A model generated the notes under the pieces. The model made no database searches, had not been told where the DNA came from, and saw only the letters and a program-made list of their open reading frames with translations. A stretch of 64,000 bases of DNA from Paraescarpia echinospica (lineage: Eukaryota; Annelida; Polychaeta; Sabellida; Siboglinidae), in contig CM034539.1 of NCBI GenBank assembly GCA_020002185.1, positions 32,259,551 through 32,323,550 of the forward strand, written 5' to 3'. Every line of letters starts with the position of its first letter. Positions within the stretch are counted from its first letter, which is position 1. The translations under genes and the position numbers were made by a program. Of the stretch, positions 8,560 through 19,880 are shown in pieces.

Positions 8560-9360
8560 AACACGCATGCGCACTTCACACTAATACGTCATCTTACTCA
8601 ATTATCAGCGTGCGTGCATCGTACATTTCAGACATTTTGTTTTCGGAAAAAAGTGTCCGGTCACGTCAGTACATTCACCGTTAAATCTCTCTTTACATCG
8701 ATTTTCTCTAATATCGATGCACCTCACGTTTCCTGACTCCACAGCGAACCTATACAACGTTTAGTTTCGTGCTTTTAACGTTTCGTTTATTGTTTTTGAA
8801 ATGTCATTGTCTACAATATAACGCCCATGCGCACTTCACACTAATACCGTTATCTTATTCAATTATCAGCGTGCATACTTCATTCATCCCAGGCATTTTG
8901 TTTTCGCAAAAAAGTTTCCGGTCACGTCAGTACATTCACCGTTAAATCTCTCTTTACATCAAATTTCTCTAATATCGATCCATCTCCCGTTTCCTGACTC
9001 CACAGTGATCGTATACAACGTTTAATTTCATGCTTTTAACGTTTCGTTTATTGTTTGTAAAAATCCTTTGTTCTCCGTTCACATTCCAATCGCGTTAAGT
9101 CACGCGCAACAGATGTCACATTTACGTGCATGTGCACTTAACGCATTCTGCCTAGTCTACCGAGGAATTTGTTTTAGGAAAAAAAGTTAGCGTTCACGTC
9201 AGTGCATCCATTGTCAAATGTGACTTTTACTGCAAATTTCTCTAATATCGATGCATCTCGTGTTTCCTGACCCCGCAGTGATCGTATACAACGTTTAATT
9301 TCATGCTTTTAACGTTTTGTTTATTGTTTGTAAAAATCCTTTGTTCTCCGTTCACATTCC
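8560..9360. repeat. Three direct copies of a ~265-bp unit between divergent genes
   Basis: The unit includes GCGCACTTCACACTAATA, ATCAGCGTGC, CATTTTGTTTTCGGAAAAAA, GGTCACGTCAGTACATTCAC, TCTCTAATATCGATGCA, TTTCCTGACTCC and GCTTTTAACGTTTCGTTTA in the same order. The TTCCTGAC marker falls at 8730, 8991 and 9264, so spacings are 261 and 273. The third copy is the most diverged. It lies between the minus-strand RPA-like gene and the plus-strand 9486 gene, the place for shared promoter, enhancer or origin elements. No protein-coding signal seen. Confidence 0.75.
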
Positions 9361-9485
9361 AATCAAGATAAGCCGTAGTGTCATGCGCCGCCGCCACCGC
9401 TGTTTGACGGCGCGCACATTTCATACACACTTTTACAGTCACGCGCACTCGACGCCTATACATCGCTCCATAATTTACATCAAAC

Positions 9486-10379
9486 ATGGCCACATCCACG
9501 ACAACGCATAAGTCGTCGCAACGGTAAGATTCAACACATTTAAACAGTTGTTGTAACTACGCGTCATGCATGCATGCATGCGTGCATGCATTTTATTTTA
9601 CCATTTAAACAATTGTAAGTACGCGTACATGCATGCACGTCTCTCATTTTACTACAGTTGTTGTAAGTACGCAACATGAATGCATGTATTTTACCGTTTA
9701 ACTAGTACGCATGCATGCATGCATGTATTTTATTTTACCGTTTAAACAGTTGTTGTAACTACGCCTGCATGCATGCATTTTATTTTACCATTTAAACAAT
9801 TGTAAGTGAGTGCATGTCTCTCATTTTATTTTTACTACAGTTAAGTACGCATGCATGCATGCATGCATTTTACCGTTTAAATACCATGTCTCATTTTATT
9901 TCATCGTTTAAACAATGTCTCATTTTATTTTATCATTGTGTCTCATTTTATTTCACAACCATTGTAATGCATCATTTTATTTTACCATTGTGGTTCTCAT
10001 TTTATCATTTAAACAATGCATGGTTCTCATCCTTTGTTTAAAATGTATTGTGGTTTTATTTCATAGACCGATCCACCTGCCTACAAACGACGCATCGACG
10101 ACGACCAAACCAACATGCACGGTTGCTCCATTCACCCCCACGTCGCCGCCTCCTACGCACGTCATCACGCCGACAGGTACTGACAGCCATTACGACTCTG
10201 ACGACTCTGACGACGACATCGCCGATCTGGCTAGAATATTTCTAGTAAAGCAGCCCAACGGGCTATGGAAAACAATTGTTCCACACGAACTGTATCGTCG
10301 GGAAGGTTTCGGTTCCCCGGAGAGCAGGCAACCCGTTGGCCGCGGCCGAATGCTCACCTATCATGATGCTCCGCAATAA
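9486..10379 (+). CDS. Two-exon gene for a 116-residue acidic/proline-rich protein of unknown function
   Basis: Exon 1 is 9486-9523 (MATSTTTHKSSQ plus two bases) and ends at a good donor (G/GTAAGA). Exon 2 is 10067-10379 after TTTTATTTCATAG. The phases match (2 to 2) and give 116 residues. The product has a Ser/Thr-rich start, a Pro/Thr-rich middle (TPTSPPPTHVITPTG), an acidic run (DSDDSDDD) and a basic C-terminus (RREGFGSPESRQPVGRGR). The stop codon overlaps AATAAA at 10375-10380. The 543-base intron consists of ATGCATGC-type repeats. The product is not recognised. Base composition and compact polyadenylation match the viral block, so it probably belongs to the same element. The gene model is inferred from splice signals only. 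Confidence 0.5.
9545..10020. repeat. ATGCATGC-rich imperfect tandem repeat in intron
   Basis: About seven imperfect copies of a unit with CATGCATGCATGCATT, TTTATTTTACCGTTTAAAC and AGTTGTTGTAACTACGC. Later copies degrade to TCTCATTTTATTT runs. The alternating purine-pyrimidine ATGC blocks are self-complementary. Confidence 0.75.
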
Positions 10380-10488
10380 ATATTTCAGTCACTACTCACG
10401 TTTTCACGCGTCTGTTTCCAATGCATAAACACCCTACTGAACGTTAGTGTATTTATGCATTTGATTTTTATTGTAATCCCACGACTAG

Positions 10489-10677
10489 ATGTATTTAAAC
10501 GCACAACGCATTGGTTTCGTTTTAATCCTTCCACCAGAACGTTGTTTACCGTTAGCCAGCTATGCTGTCATCCAGGGATCAAAGTCCACTAGAGCAGCAG
10601 CCGGCCTTATCGCTGCAGCAGCAGCCGTCGCTCTTATCGCTGCTGTCAACATAGGGTACAGCGCGCCATTCACATAG
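10489..10677 (+). CDS. Small hydrophobic ORF, uncertain
   Basis: A 62-codon ORF with ATG at 10489. Its C-terminal half is an Ala/Leu/Ile-rich hydrophobic segment (AAAGLIAAAAAVALIAAVNI) encoded by GCAGCAGCC-type DNA. An AATAAA lies at about 10731. It may be a membrane protein at the end of the viral block or chance low complexity. No homologue recognised. Confidence 0.25.
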   Translation: MYLNAQRIGFVLILPPERCLPLASYAVIQGSKSTRAAAGLIAAAAAVALIAAVNIGYSAPFT

Positions 10678-11040
10678 GGATGACGGGGGAAATCTGCACA
10701 CAGTAATTTTATAGTGGTTATATATTAGCGCAATAAACGCATTATTGCTTACGTCAGCACGCTCTAGGTACGGCGTTGATCGCTAGGAGGCGAACTAAAA
10801 TACTCTCTGCACTCACCGATAGGTGGCATCTCTAGTGTAGGGGTAATCAATCATCCAATTAGTATCAAATTACAACGCTCATCAATCACGTTTTTTATAA
10901 GTAGGTTTCCGAAACTAATTAGTGTCAAAAAAAGCCTTTGATCTTTTTTTTTATAAGTATGTGCTCGAAAACGTTTAGTGGTCATTAAATTCTTTTTTAT
11001 AAGTAGGCGTTTGAGGTCGTACATGTCCTGTATACTACTC
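10678..11040. repeat. Transition to AT-rich DNA with three TTTTTTATAAGTA motifs
   Basis: After about 10,840 the sequence changes from GC-balanced to AT-rich, which may mark the edge of the viral element. TTTTTTATAAGTAGG-type motifs recur at about 10890, 10947 and 10993, each followed by a G-rich stretch. No terminal inverted repeat could be identified because the other end is outside the window. Confidence 0.4.
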
Positions 11041-11640
11041 ACGCGTTGAAGTAAGAAAATTGTACAATTCTACTGTGCTGAAACGCTAAAATATGGTGGT
11101 GGTACACGTTAAACTATGAAAATGTTACAAGTCTACCATGGGGAAACTTTAAAATGTGGTGGCGGTACTCATTAAACTATGAAAATGTAGTGGCAGTACA
11201 TATTAAACTATGAAAATGTAGTGGCAGTACACATGAAACTAAAAAAATTGTACAAGTCTACTCTGCTGAAACGCTAAAATGTAATGGTGGTAGTGGTGGC
11301 GTTCAGCTATGGAAATGTGTGTTTTATCAGTTTTGTTTGCAAGTTTGTAAGTATATGTTTGCGTCTTTGTAAATTTAAAAGTGTGGTTTGTAAGTTTTGT
11401 TTACAAGTTTGTCAGTGTAAGTTTGCGACTTGTAAGTTTGACGGGTTCATACGCTAACAATGCAATACTTTGGCACGAATTTATGACACGTACGCGTTAA
11501 AGTAAGATCATTGTACAAGTCTACCGTGTTGATAAGCTAAACGTTTATGAAGTTACCTTGGAAATGTACTATAGTGGCAAGAATTTCTACGTTCACGCGT
11601 CAAAGTAAGACAATTGTACAAGTCATGTCACGTGATTTTC
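11041..11640. repeat. Imperfect tandem repeat (AAACTATGAAAATGTAGTGG type)
   Basis: The strings ATTAAACTATGAAAATGTA, TTGTACAAGTCTAC and GCTGAAACGCTAAAATGT recur several times at irregular spacing. No gene seen. Confidence 0.55.
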
Positions 11641-11647
11641 TTTATAT

Positions 11648-11925
11648 ATCTGTGTAAATTTGGTTCATGGCACTTGGTTCGTGCAACTCGTTGGTTTAAG
11701 TTTGGTTCGTGCAATTCGCTAGTCAAAGTTTGGTTCGTGCAACTCGGTGATCTAAGTTTGGTTCGTGGAACTCGCTAGTCTAATTTGGTTCATGGAACTC
11801 GCTGGCGTAAATTTGGTTCCTTGAAGTCGCTGGCTTAAGTTTGGTTCTTGGAACTAGCTACTCTAAGTTTGGTTCGTGGAACTCGCTAGTCTAAGTTTGG
11901 TTCGTGGAACTGGCTGCATGTCAGT
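11648..11925. repeat. 28-bp minisatellite, about 10 copies
   Basis: The unit is AAGTTTGGTTCGTGGAACTC followed by GCTAGTCT, head to tail with point variation. A shortened array of the same unit reappears at 15705-15800. Confidence 0.85.
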
Positions 11926-11929
11926 GTTT

Positions 11930-14900
11930 ATGTGTTACAGGTCGGTGTTTGTGTCTTTTGGTCGGTGTTTGGCACTGTGTACTTATTGTAGGTCGGTACT
12001 TGTGTGTTGTACGTTAATATTTGTGTGTTGAAAGTTGGTGTTTACCACTGTTTACGTGTTGTAGGTCAGTGTTTGTGTTCTGTAGGTCGGTGTTTAACAC
12101 TGTTTACGTGTTGATGGTCGGTGTTTCTATGTTATAGGTCGGTGTTTGTGTGTTGTAGTTCAGTTCTTGTATGTTGTAGGTCGGTGTTTAGCACTGTTTA
12201 CGTGTTCTAGGTCGGCAGTTGTGTGTTGCAGGTCGGTGTTTGTGCATTGTAGTTTAATGTTTGTGTGTCGTATGTCGTTGTATCTATGTTGTAGGTCGCT
12301 GTTTGTGTGACGTATGTCGGTATTTGTGTGCTGTTCGTCGATGTATGTGTGACGTAGATAACTCTTTAACATTGTTTACGTGTTGTTGGTCTGCGTTTTT
12401 ATGTTGTAAGTCAGTGATTATGTGTTGCATGTCGGTGTCTGTGTGTTGTAGGTCAGTGTTTAGCACTGATTACGTGTTGTAGGTCAGTGTTTGCATGTTG
12501 TAGGTCAGTGTTTTTGCGTTGTAGGTCAGTGTTTGTGTATTGTAGGTTAATGTTTGTATGTTGTAGGAAAGTGTTTAGCGCTGTTTTCGTGTTGTTAGTC
12601 GGTGTTTGTGTGTTGTAGATTAGTATTTGTACGTTGTAGGCCAGTGTTTTTGTGTTGTAGGTGGGTGTTTGTGTGTTGTAGGTCGGTGTTTTTGTGTTGT
12701 AGGTCAGTCTGTGTATTGTAGGTTAATATTTGTGTGCTGTAGGTCGGTGTTTAGCTCTGTTTAGGTGTTGTAGGTCGGTAGTTGTATGTTGTAGGGCAAT
12801 GTTTATGCGTCATATGTCGGTGTCTGTGTGTTGTTCGTCGTTGCTTGTGTGTTGCATGTCGGTTTTTGTGTGTTGTATGTAAGTGTTTGTGTATCGATGT
12901 TCGGTGTTTAGCACTGTTTACGTGTTGTAGGTCAGTGTTTGTGTGTTGTAGGTCGATGTTTGTAGGTTGTATGTCGTTGTTTAGCACTTTTTAGGTATTG
13001 TAGGTCAGTAGTTGTATGGTGTAGGTCAATTGGGTGTGGGCCGTAGGTAGGTGCTTGTGTGTTGTATGTCGGTATTCGTGTGTTGTACGTGTATGTTTGT
13101 GTAATCGGTGTTGTAGATCGGTGTTTGTGTGTTGTTGGTCAGTCTTTAGGACTGTTTATGTGTTGTTGGTCGGTGTTTGTGTGTTGTAGTTCAGTTCTTG
13201 TATGTTGTAGGTCGGTGTTTAGCACTGTTTACGTGTTCTAGGTCGGCAGTTGTGTGTTGCAGGTCGGTGTTTGTGCATTGTAGTTTAATGTTTGTGTGTC
13301 GTATGTCGTTGTATCTATGTTGTAGGTCGCTGTTTGTGTGACGTATGTCGGTATTTGTGTGCTGTTCGTCGATGTATGTGTGACGTAGATAACTCTTTAA
13401 CATTGTTTACGTGTTGTTGGTCTGCGTTTTTATGTTGTAAGTCAGTGATTATGTGTTGCATGTCGGTGTCTGTGTGTTGTAGGTCAGTGTTTAGCACTGA
13501 TTACGTGTTGTAGGTCAGTGTTTGCATGTTGTAGGTCAGTGTTTTTGCGTTGTAGGTCAGTGTTTGTGTATTGTAGGTTAATGTTTGTATGTTGTAGGAA
13601 AGTGTTTAGCGCTGTTTTCGTGTTGTTAGTCGGTGTTTGTGTGTTGTAGATTAGTATTTGTACGTTGTAGGCCAGTGTTTTTGTGTTGTAGGTGGGTGTT
13701 TGTGTGTTGTAGGTCGGTGTTTTTGTGTTGTAGGTCAGTCTGTGTATTGTAGGTTAATATGTGTGTGCTGTAGGTCGGTGTTTAGCTCTGTTTAGGTGTT
13801 GTAGGTCGGTAGTTGTATGTTGTAGGGCAATGTTTATGCGTCATATGTCGGTGTCTGTGTGTTGTTCGTCGTTGCTTGTGTGTTGCATGTCGGTTTTTGT
13901 GTGTTGTATGTAAGTGTTTGTGTATCGATGTTCGGTGTTTAGCACTGTTTACGTGTTGTAGGTCAGTGTTTGTGTGTTGTAGGTCGATGTTTGTAGGTTG
14001 TATGTCGTTGTTTAGCACTTTTTAGGTATTGTAGGTCAGTAGTTGTATGGTGTAGGTCAATTGGGTGTGGGCCGTAGGTAGGTGCTTGTGTGTTGTATGT
14101 CGGTATTCGTGTGTTGTACGTGTATGTTTGTGTAATCGGTGTTGTAGATCGGTGTTTGTGTGTTGTTGGTCAGTCTTTAGGACTGTTTATGTGTTGTTGG
14201 TCGGTGTTTGTGTGTTGTAGGTCTGTGTTTGTGTTTTGTTGGTCGGTGTTTGTGTGTTGTAGGTCGGTGTTAGTGTGTTGTGGGTCGGTGTTTGTGTGTT
14301 GTATGGCGCTGTTTGTATGTTGTAGGTCGGTATTTGTGTGTTGTACATCGGTGTTTAGCACTGTTTAAGTGTTGTAGGTCGGTAGTTGTATGTATTAGGT
14401 CAATGTTTGTGTGTCGTAGGTAGGTGTTTGTGTGTTGCAGGTCGGTGTTTTTGTGATGTAGGTCGGTGTTTGTGTTTTGTAGGTCGGTGTTTTTGTGATG
14501 TAGGTCGGTGTTTGTGTTTTGTAGGTCTGTGTTTAAAACCGTTTATGTGTTGTTGGTCGCTGCTCCTGTGTTGTATGTCGGTGTTTTTGTGTTATAGGTT
14601 AGTGTTTTTATGGTGTAGGTCAGAGTTTTTGTATTGTAGGTGGGTGATTTTGTATTGGCGTTCAGTGTTTCTATGGCGTAGGTCGGTGTTTGTGTGTTGT
14701 ATGTCAGAATTTAGCACTGTTTACATGTTGCAGGTCAGTGTTTGTGTGTTGTAGGTCGTTGTTTAACGTTGTTTACGTGTTGTTGGTCGGTGTTTGTGTG
14801 TTGTATGTCTGTGTTTGTGTCTTGTAGGTCGGTGTTTGTATGTTGTAAGTCGGTGTTTAGCACTATTTGCCTGTCATAGGTCAGTGTTTCTGTGTTGTTG

Positions 14901-15350
14901 GTCAGTGTTTGTGTGTTGTAGGTGGGAGATTTTATGTCATAGGTCAGAATTTGTATGTCGTAGGTCGGCGTTTGTGTGTTGTATGTCAGTATTTAGCACT
15001 GTTTACGTGTTGCAGGTCAGTGTTTGTGTGTTGTAGTTCAGTGTTTATCCAAGTTGATGCATTGTTGATCGGTGTTTGTATGTTGTAGGTTAGTGTTTGC
15101 ATGTTGTACGTCTTGTTATGTGTTGTTTTTGCATTACAGGTGGATGTGTTGTAGCTCGGTATTTGTATGTTGTGGGTGAATGATTGTGTGTCATAGTTCA
15201 GTGTTTGTGTGTTGTATGTCGGTATTTTGTGTGTTCTATGTCGATACTTGTGTGATGTAAGTAAGTGTTTAGAACTGTTTACGTGTTGTTGTTCGGTATT
15301 TTTGTATTGTATGTCAATGTTTGTGTGTTGTAGGTCAGTATGTGTGTTGT
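11930..15350. repeat. 21-bp minisatellite, about 160 copies
   Basis: The consensus is close to TTGTAGGTCGGTGTTTGTGT plus G, highly variable between copies, with GTTTAGCACTGTTTACGTG variants at intervals. Because 21 is divisible by three, long Cys/Val-rich frames stay open on the plus strand and His/Thr-rich ones on the minus strand. These are not genes. Confidence 0.9.
12140..14205. repeat. 1031-bp near-perfect tandem duplication inside the minisatellite
   Basis: 12140-13170 is repeated at 13171-14201 with an offset of exactly 1031. I saw one difference (AATATTTGTG near 12727 against AATATGTGTG near 13758), while neighbouring 21-bp units differ widely. This is a recent block duplication on top of the old array. 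Confidence 0.85.
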
Positions 15351-16390
15351 TGTAACTAAACGAGTTACTATCAGTTTGACCAATTTGCGACGCTCTCCCG
15401 TCATTTTTACATAACTCCCGCTATTTTCACCATTTTCCCGCCTTTTACAATGAACTAATCAAACCTGCATGCGAACACGGTTTGACTGATTTAGCAGAGA
15501 AATTCCGATTTTATAATCATTGTAAGCTATACATAGGTTTAAGAAATAAATAGGGGTCTGTCAGCATGTGCAATGACCTATTCCATGACATGATTGATCT
15601 ATTTCGTAACATCTTTGATCTATGTTTATAGTTCACCACATATAAGGCAAGAATTTAAGTAATACCGTACGGACATATTACCAAGGTACGGAAATAATAC
15701 ATATTTGGTTGATGGCACTTGGTTCTTGCAACTCGTTGGTTTAAGTTTGGTTGATGGAACTCGCTGATCTAAGTTTCGTTCGTGGAACACGCTGCAGGTC
15801 AGTGTCTGTATGTTGTAGTTCGGAGTTTATGTGTTTAAGTCGGCTTCTGACACTGTTTACTTGTTGTAGGTCGGTATTTGGGTGTTGTAGGTAGGTGTTT
15901 GTGTGTTGCATGTTGGTATTTGTGTGTTGTACGTCGATGTTTGTGTGATGTAAAAGTGTCTATGTGTAGTTGCTCGGTGGTTTTTATTGTAGGTCAGTGT
16001 TTGTGTGTTGTAGCTAACCAAGTTTCTATCAATTTACCACTCTATCCCACCATTTTGACCGAAGTCCCGCCATTTTGAACGATTTCCCAATTTCCAGATA
16101 TGCTTACCAATGTCCTGCCATTTTTACAATTTTCTCGCTATTTTCACCATTTTCCCGCCAGATTCCAATAACTAGTCAACACTGTATGCAAACTTGATTT
16201 AACAGAGAAATTCCGATTTTATAATCATTGTAAGCTACAAGTATATAGGGGTCTGTCAGCATGAGTAATGACCTATTCCATGACACGATTGACCTATTTC
16301 ATAACGTCTATGAACTATTTTAGTTCACCACATAAAAGGCACGAATTTAAGTACCACAGTACTGAAATAATACTAAGGATCTAATTCCAA
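15351..16390. repeat. Second copy of a composite repeat unit
   Basis: 15351-15700 (CCGCTATTTTCACCATTTTC, then AGAGAAATTCCGATTTTATA, then AGGGGTCTGTCAGCATG) recurs at 16017-16385. Between them, 15705-16015 holds a short 28-bp array followed by a short 21-bp array. So 28-bp array, 21-bp array and a 350-bp tail form one composite unit present twice, with the second copy's arrays contracted. Confidence 0.7.
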
Positions 16391-16743
16391 GTTGGTTGTC
16401 CAGTTCGAGAAAACGAGCCCTATACGTATTCTACGTTTTGTATAATTCAGGTCTGATAGATAGCGCTCCGTTGAATTTATAGTGCTTTTATTATAATTAC
16501 GCCTTATTATAAGACCACATTTTAGACACATCGTCATTTGTTATATAGGCGATCGGTCCCTAGGCGGAGCCTCGGCATACGGGCCATATGTACCCATATG
16601 TGCCACTTGGTCACCACGCCGTTCCAATTTGCACCGGGTGCGAATTTCCCTGCTATCTTTTAACATTGGGTCTGGCTCCGATCCTATTTAAGGTGCAATT
16701 TTTCCAATACATAGAAATTGTTTCTTTGATTTTCTCTTATCTT
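16391..16743. other. No recognisable gene
   Basis: AT-rich sequence. A stretch at about 16620-16770 (CTTTTAACATTGGGTCTGGC) resembles one at about 17945-17990, so similar short sequences flank the LINE fragment. Nothing else seen. Confidence 0.4.
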
Positions 16744-17781
16744 TTAACATTGAGACAAGATAATAACATCTGTATTGTCGCATATTAAAATGGAAATTGT
16801 ACAGTTTTTTTTAAATACAGAGATTTCCGTAAAGATATGGTCGACATGATCGTCGTCTAAAATATTGCATGTCTTAAGACCATTCCTGATGTCTAACATT
16901 TCCGATAATACGTTCGCGTTCGATATTGTTACGTTGGACAAACCAGCCTGCCACACACGGCCAATATCATACGTAGACACTTCGTATATTGCATCACATT
17001 CACTTAATATATAACGGTAGTTTGAGGTACACTTTGACCATGGATTTGCAATGGACAACTTAGCAACACTGCTTATAATCGGTGAATTGTGGTTCATGGC
17101 TTTATGAATGAATTTGGAGAACCTATGCATTAAGATTCCCAGTAATGGCAAACTATCCGATAACAATGCTCTAACATCACCGTGTGTAAGTGGTACTAGC
17201 CCCACAACTTTCTAAGCGCATTTCGCCATGCAATACAAATAGTGCCAACACTCTTACTCTGAAGATTCCACGGTGGGGCTCCATAATAAGAGCAGCAATA
17301 TTGTTTAAATAAATTGCACTTTACAGTCGTCTTAATTATACCGAAATCGGCCATGAACATATTATGCCCTCTCCAGAATTTGGCAGTGGCATCGACGACT
17401 AGACTATCCTTATTTACAACGGATATATGATGGCCCAAATGTACAGCATCCTGGGTACTGTCCAACAGTGATGTTGTCGGGTTTACAGCTACGACCTCTA
17501 AAAATCAATTATCTACTATTAGTACCGTTAAAAATTACACAGTATTCGTCTGCATAGTTTTCGCATATATCGTTAAAAACCTTGAGTCCAGATCTTGTGG
17601 GTGTTAGCAAAGTGAGATCATCTGCGTATCCGACGCAACCCGTATAGTGGTTGCCCATATGGCATCCCACTCCACTCTTTTCTAACTGTTCAAACAATCC
17701 ATCCATGTATATGGAGAAAAGAACAGAAGAAAGGATTGCTCCCTGTTTGACTCCGTTACATGCGATAAACAGGTATGACAT
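16744..17781 (-). pseudogene. 5'-truncated non-LTR retrotransposon, reverse transcriptase end
   Basis: Three overlapping minus-strand frames form the RT end: GVKQGAILSSVLFSIYMDGL and the catalytic YADDLTLL (17781-17509), then VDATAKFWRGHNMFMADFG (17465-17196), then the C-terminal region with AWRNALRKLWG, LPLLGILMHRFSKFIHKAMN (to 16744). Frameshifts lie near 17500 and 17200. The 5' half (endonuclease, fingers) is missing. The RT type with a W-RK-L tail is widespread in marine invertebrates. Clade not determined. Confidence 0.75.
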
Positions 17782-17789
17782 ATTAGAGC

Positions 17790-18009
17790 CCCATCATACT
17801 TGAAGTTTTTGTTTAGTATACATATACAACAGCAATCGAGGTGGGTTGAGAGACGCATGAATGAGTTCTTTCAAACACCTAATTTGCACCGACATCGACG
17901 CATTGTTGGTTTTTTTTGGATTGGCAAGGTGCAAGGTGCACATTTTCCCAATCTTTTAACATGGGTTGCACCGATCCGATCCAGTTGCCTAACGTATTCA
18001 ACATTATAT
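17790..18009. other. Short spacer without recognisable gene
   Basis: AT-rich, shares a ~30-base stretch with 16656-16690. Nothing coding. Confidence 0.3.
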
Positions 18010-18364
18010 AGTAGGGTAGGGTGGCTAAGAAGCCCCCTCGAGGTAAGACGCCCCCTGGGTATTTCAATATTTCGATCGTTTGATGCCTGTCTCTGGTGGA
18101 TGAAAACAATGCTGCCACCTAGCATTCATTGCGTCCGAACGCGCAAGAACGCTAAAACAACGGTGAGTAACAAAAAGTGAATTTAAAGTTATTAGGCTTG
18201 TTTGATGTTAAAATTTTACATACTAGATGTATGATTATGAGACAGAGATTACGTGCGATATCAAATAGTCGTTATATTATGCATCGTTTATGTCAGTAGT
18301 TTCAATTATTACCATACAAAACGGACGATAAATAAAGGTAATTTGACCATCGGCACATGTCTGC

Positions 18365-18460
18365 ATGAAACCTATTGGGGGCAAGACGCCCCCAACGACG
18401 TGGGGCAAGACGCCCCCGCGGGGCTTCTTGCCCCTCGTGGGGCGTCTTACCCCACGTTTT
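18365..18460. repeat. Subterminal GGGGCAAGACGCCCC palindromes, left side
   Basis: Several head-to-tail and inverted copies of GGGGCAAGACGCCCC or its close variants. A matching cluster is at 20018-20100 on the right. They are candidate transposase-binding sites able to form hairpins. Confidence 0.7.
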
Positions 18461-18911
18461 TTAATTGTTTGTTTTACACATGCATCATAGACTAACGTTC
18501 GAGCTACAATTAAATATTATTTTATTTATAGTATTTATATATTATGTTTTATATCATTCTATATTACCAGTTGCATTATATTATTATGTAATTTTTATAT
18601 TTATTTTCCTATTTTATTGTCTATGTATTTGCAACATGGTATTTATATATATTGCTTTTTTATTCCTGTATTTTTTCGGTAAATTATGTATAAGCACAGG
18701 GCTACAGTGAAAAACTTTATTTTAATCTGAATGTACTAGTCTACCCTGTATAAATACGTTTAAACAAAATAAATAAATAAACAAATAAGTAAATGTATAA
18801 ATAAATAGGCATAAATAAATAAATTTTAAATACGGCATGTGTTTGAATGCATATTTGCAGTAGGCCTATGACAAGTTGAACATCTACTGACTAATATTTT
18901 CTTTTGTAGAA

Positions 18912-19880
18912 ATGGTCCGCACGTACAAGCGCAAGTCGGAACAGGGTGCCTATGGGGACGATGTGTTGAAGGAGGCACTGGCAGCGCTGGAGAATCAGCC
19001 TATGGAGGCTGTAAGTCGGCGTTTTGGCATTCCGGCCAGGACGCTGCGAAGACACCGCGACAAGAAAGTCGCCACTGTGGGATCGCTATATCTCGGCCCA
19101 AGGCAACCAGTACTATCGGCTGTCGTGGAACGCACGCTGTGCGAACACATCGCGTATATGGAGAAGTGCCTGTACGGCTTGACGACCGTGGACGTCAGGC
19201 GCCTCGCGTACGATCTCGCGGTGAAGCTGGGGCTTGCGCACACGTTCAACGCCGAAACAAAGATGGCCGGCCGAGACTGGCTTCACGGCTTCTTCAAGCG
19301 CCACCCTGACCTGGCTATTCGGCAGCCTCAGGGTACGAACATCGCAAGGGCTGTCGGTTTCAATCGCCCTAAAGTGCAATTGTCCACTGTTGACCTGCCA
19401 CCGTCCACTACTGGGCCGACACCGTCCACTGATGGGCCGACACCGCCCACTGCTGGCCCGCCAACGACCGCGTTCGCAGGAGTATCGACCGTTAAGGAGC
19501 TGATAAAGCAGCTATCTCCGTTGCCAAAGATATCGCGTCCACGTGCAAGATCGCATAATGCCGAGTGTGCCACTGTTCTGACATCGACGCCGCATAAGAA
19601 CAAGTTGGCTATGGAGCAGGCGAAGAAAGAACGCATACCCGAGCCTAAGTAGAAGTCCCTGGCGACAGGAGTGAAGAGACACACGGCAAAGAAAAGGCGC
19701 GTGAGCTCCAGTAGCGAGGAGGAAGAATGGCCCTGCATTATCTGCGGAGAGCCATTCAAAGATAGCAGATCACGAGAGGTGTGGGTGCAATGTAAACTGT
19801 GCAAGAAATGGGCCCACGAAGATTGCACCGCGGGACAGGCCTTTTTCACGTGTCCCAACTGTGAATCGGAGGGCGATTGA
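18912..19880 (+). pseudogene. pogo transposase without DDE domain; HTH/CENP-B part plus PHD-like finger
   Basis: It starts at ATG 18912 just after an acceptor-like TTTTGTAG. Residues 1-60 form a psq-type HTH (FGIPARTLRRHRDKK). Residues 70-150 form a CENP-B-type DNA-binding domain (GLTTVDVRRLAYDLAVKLG, GRDWLHGFFKRHPDLAIRQP). After VGFNRP the expected ~200-residue DDE catalytic core is missing. The frame goes straight to the Pro/Thr linker (PPSTTGPTPSTDGPTPP), a Lys-rich stretch, an in-frame TAG at 19650-19652, and in the same frame a PHD-like finger (CIICGEPF, VQCKLCKKWAHEDC, FTCPNCES). The TGA stop is at 19878-19880. It could bind DNA but not transpose. AATAAA follows near 19935. Confidence 0.75.

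Noticed and set aside
12160..15088. Many 60-120 codon frames rich in CVVCRCL on the plus strand and in QHTNTDL on the minus strand
   Set aside because: They are translations of the 21-bp minisatellite, which keeps frames open because 21 is a multiple of three.
11648..15350. CRISPR-like array
   Set aside because: Units are contiguous without unique spacers, in an animal genome. They are minisatellites.
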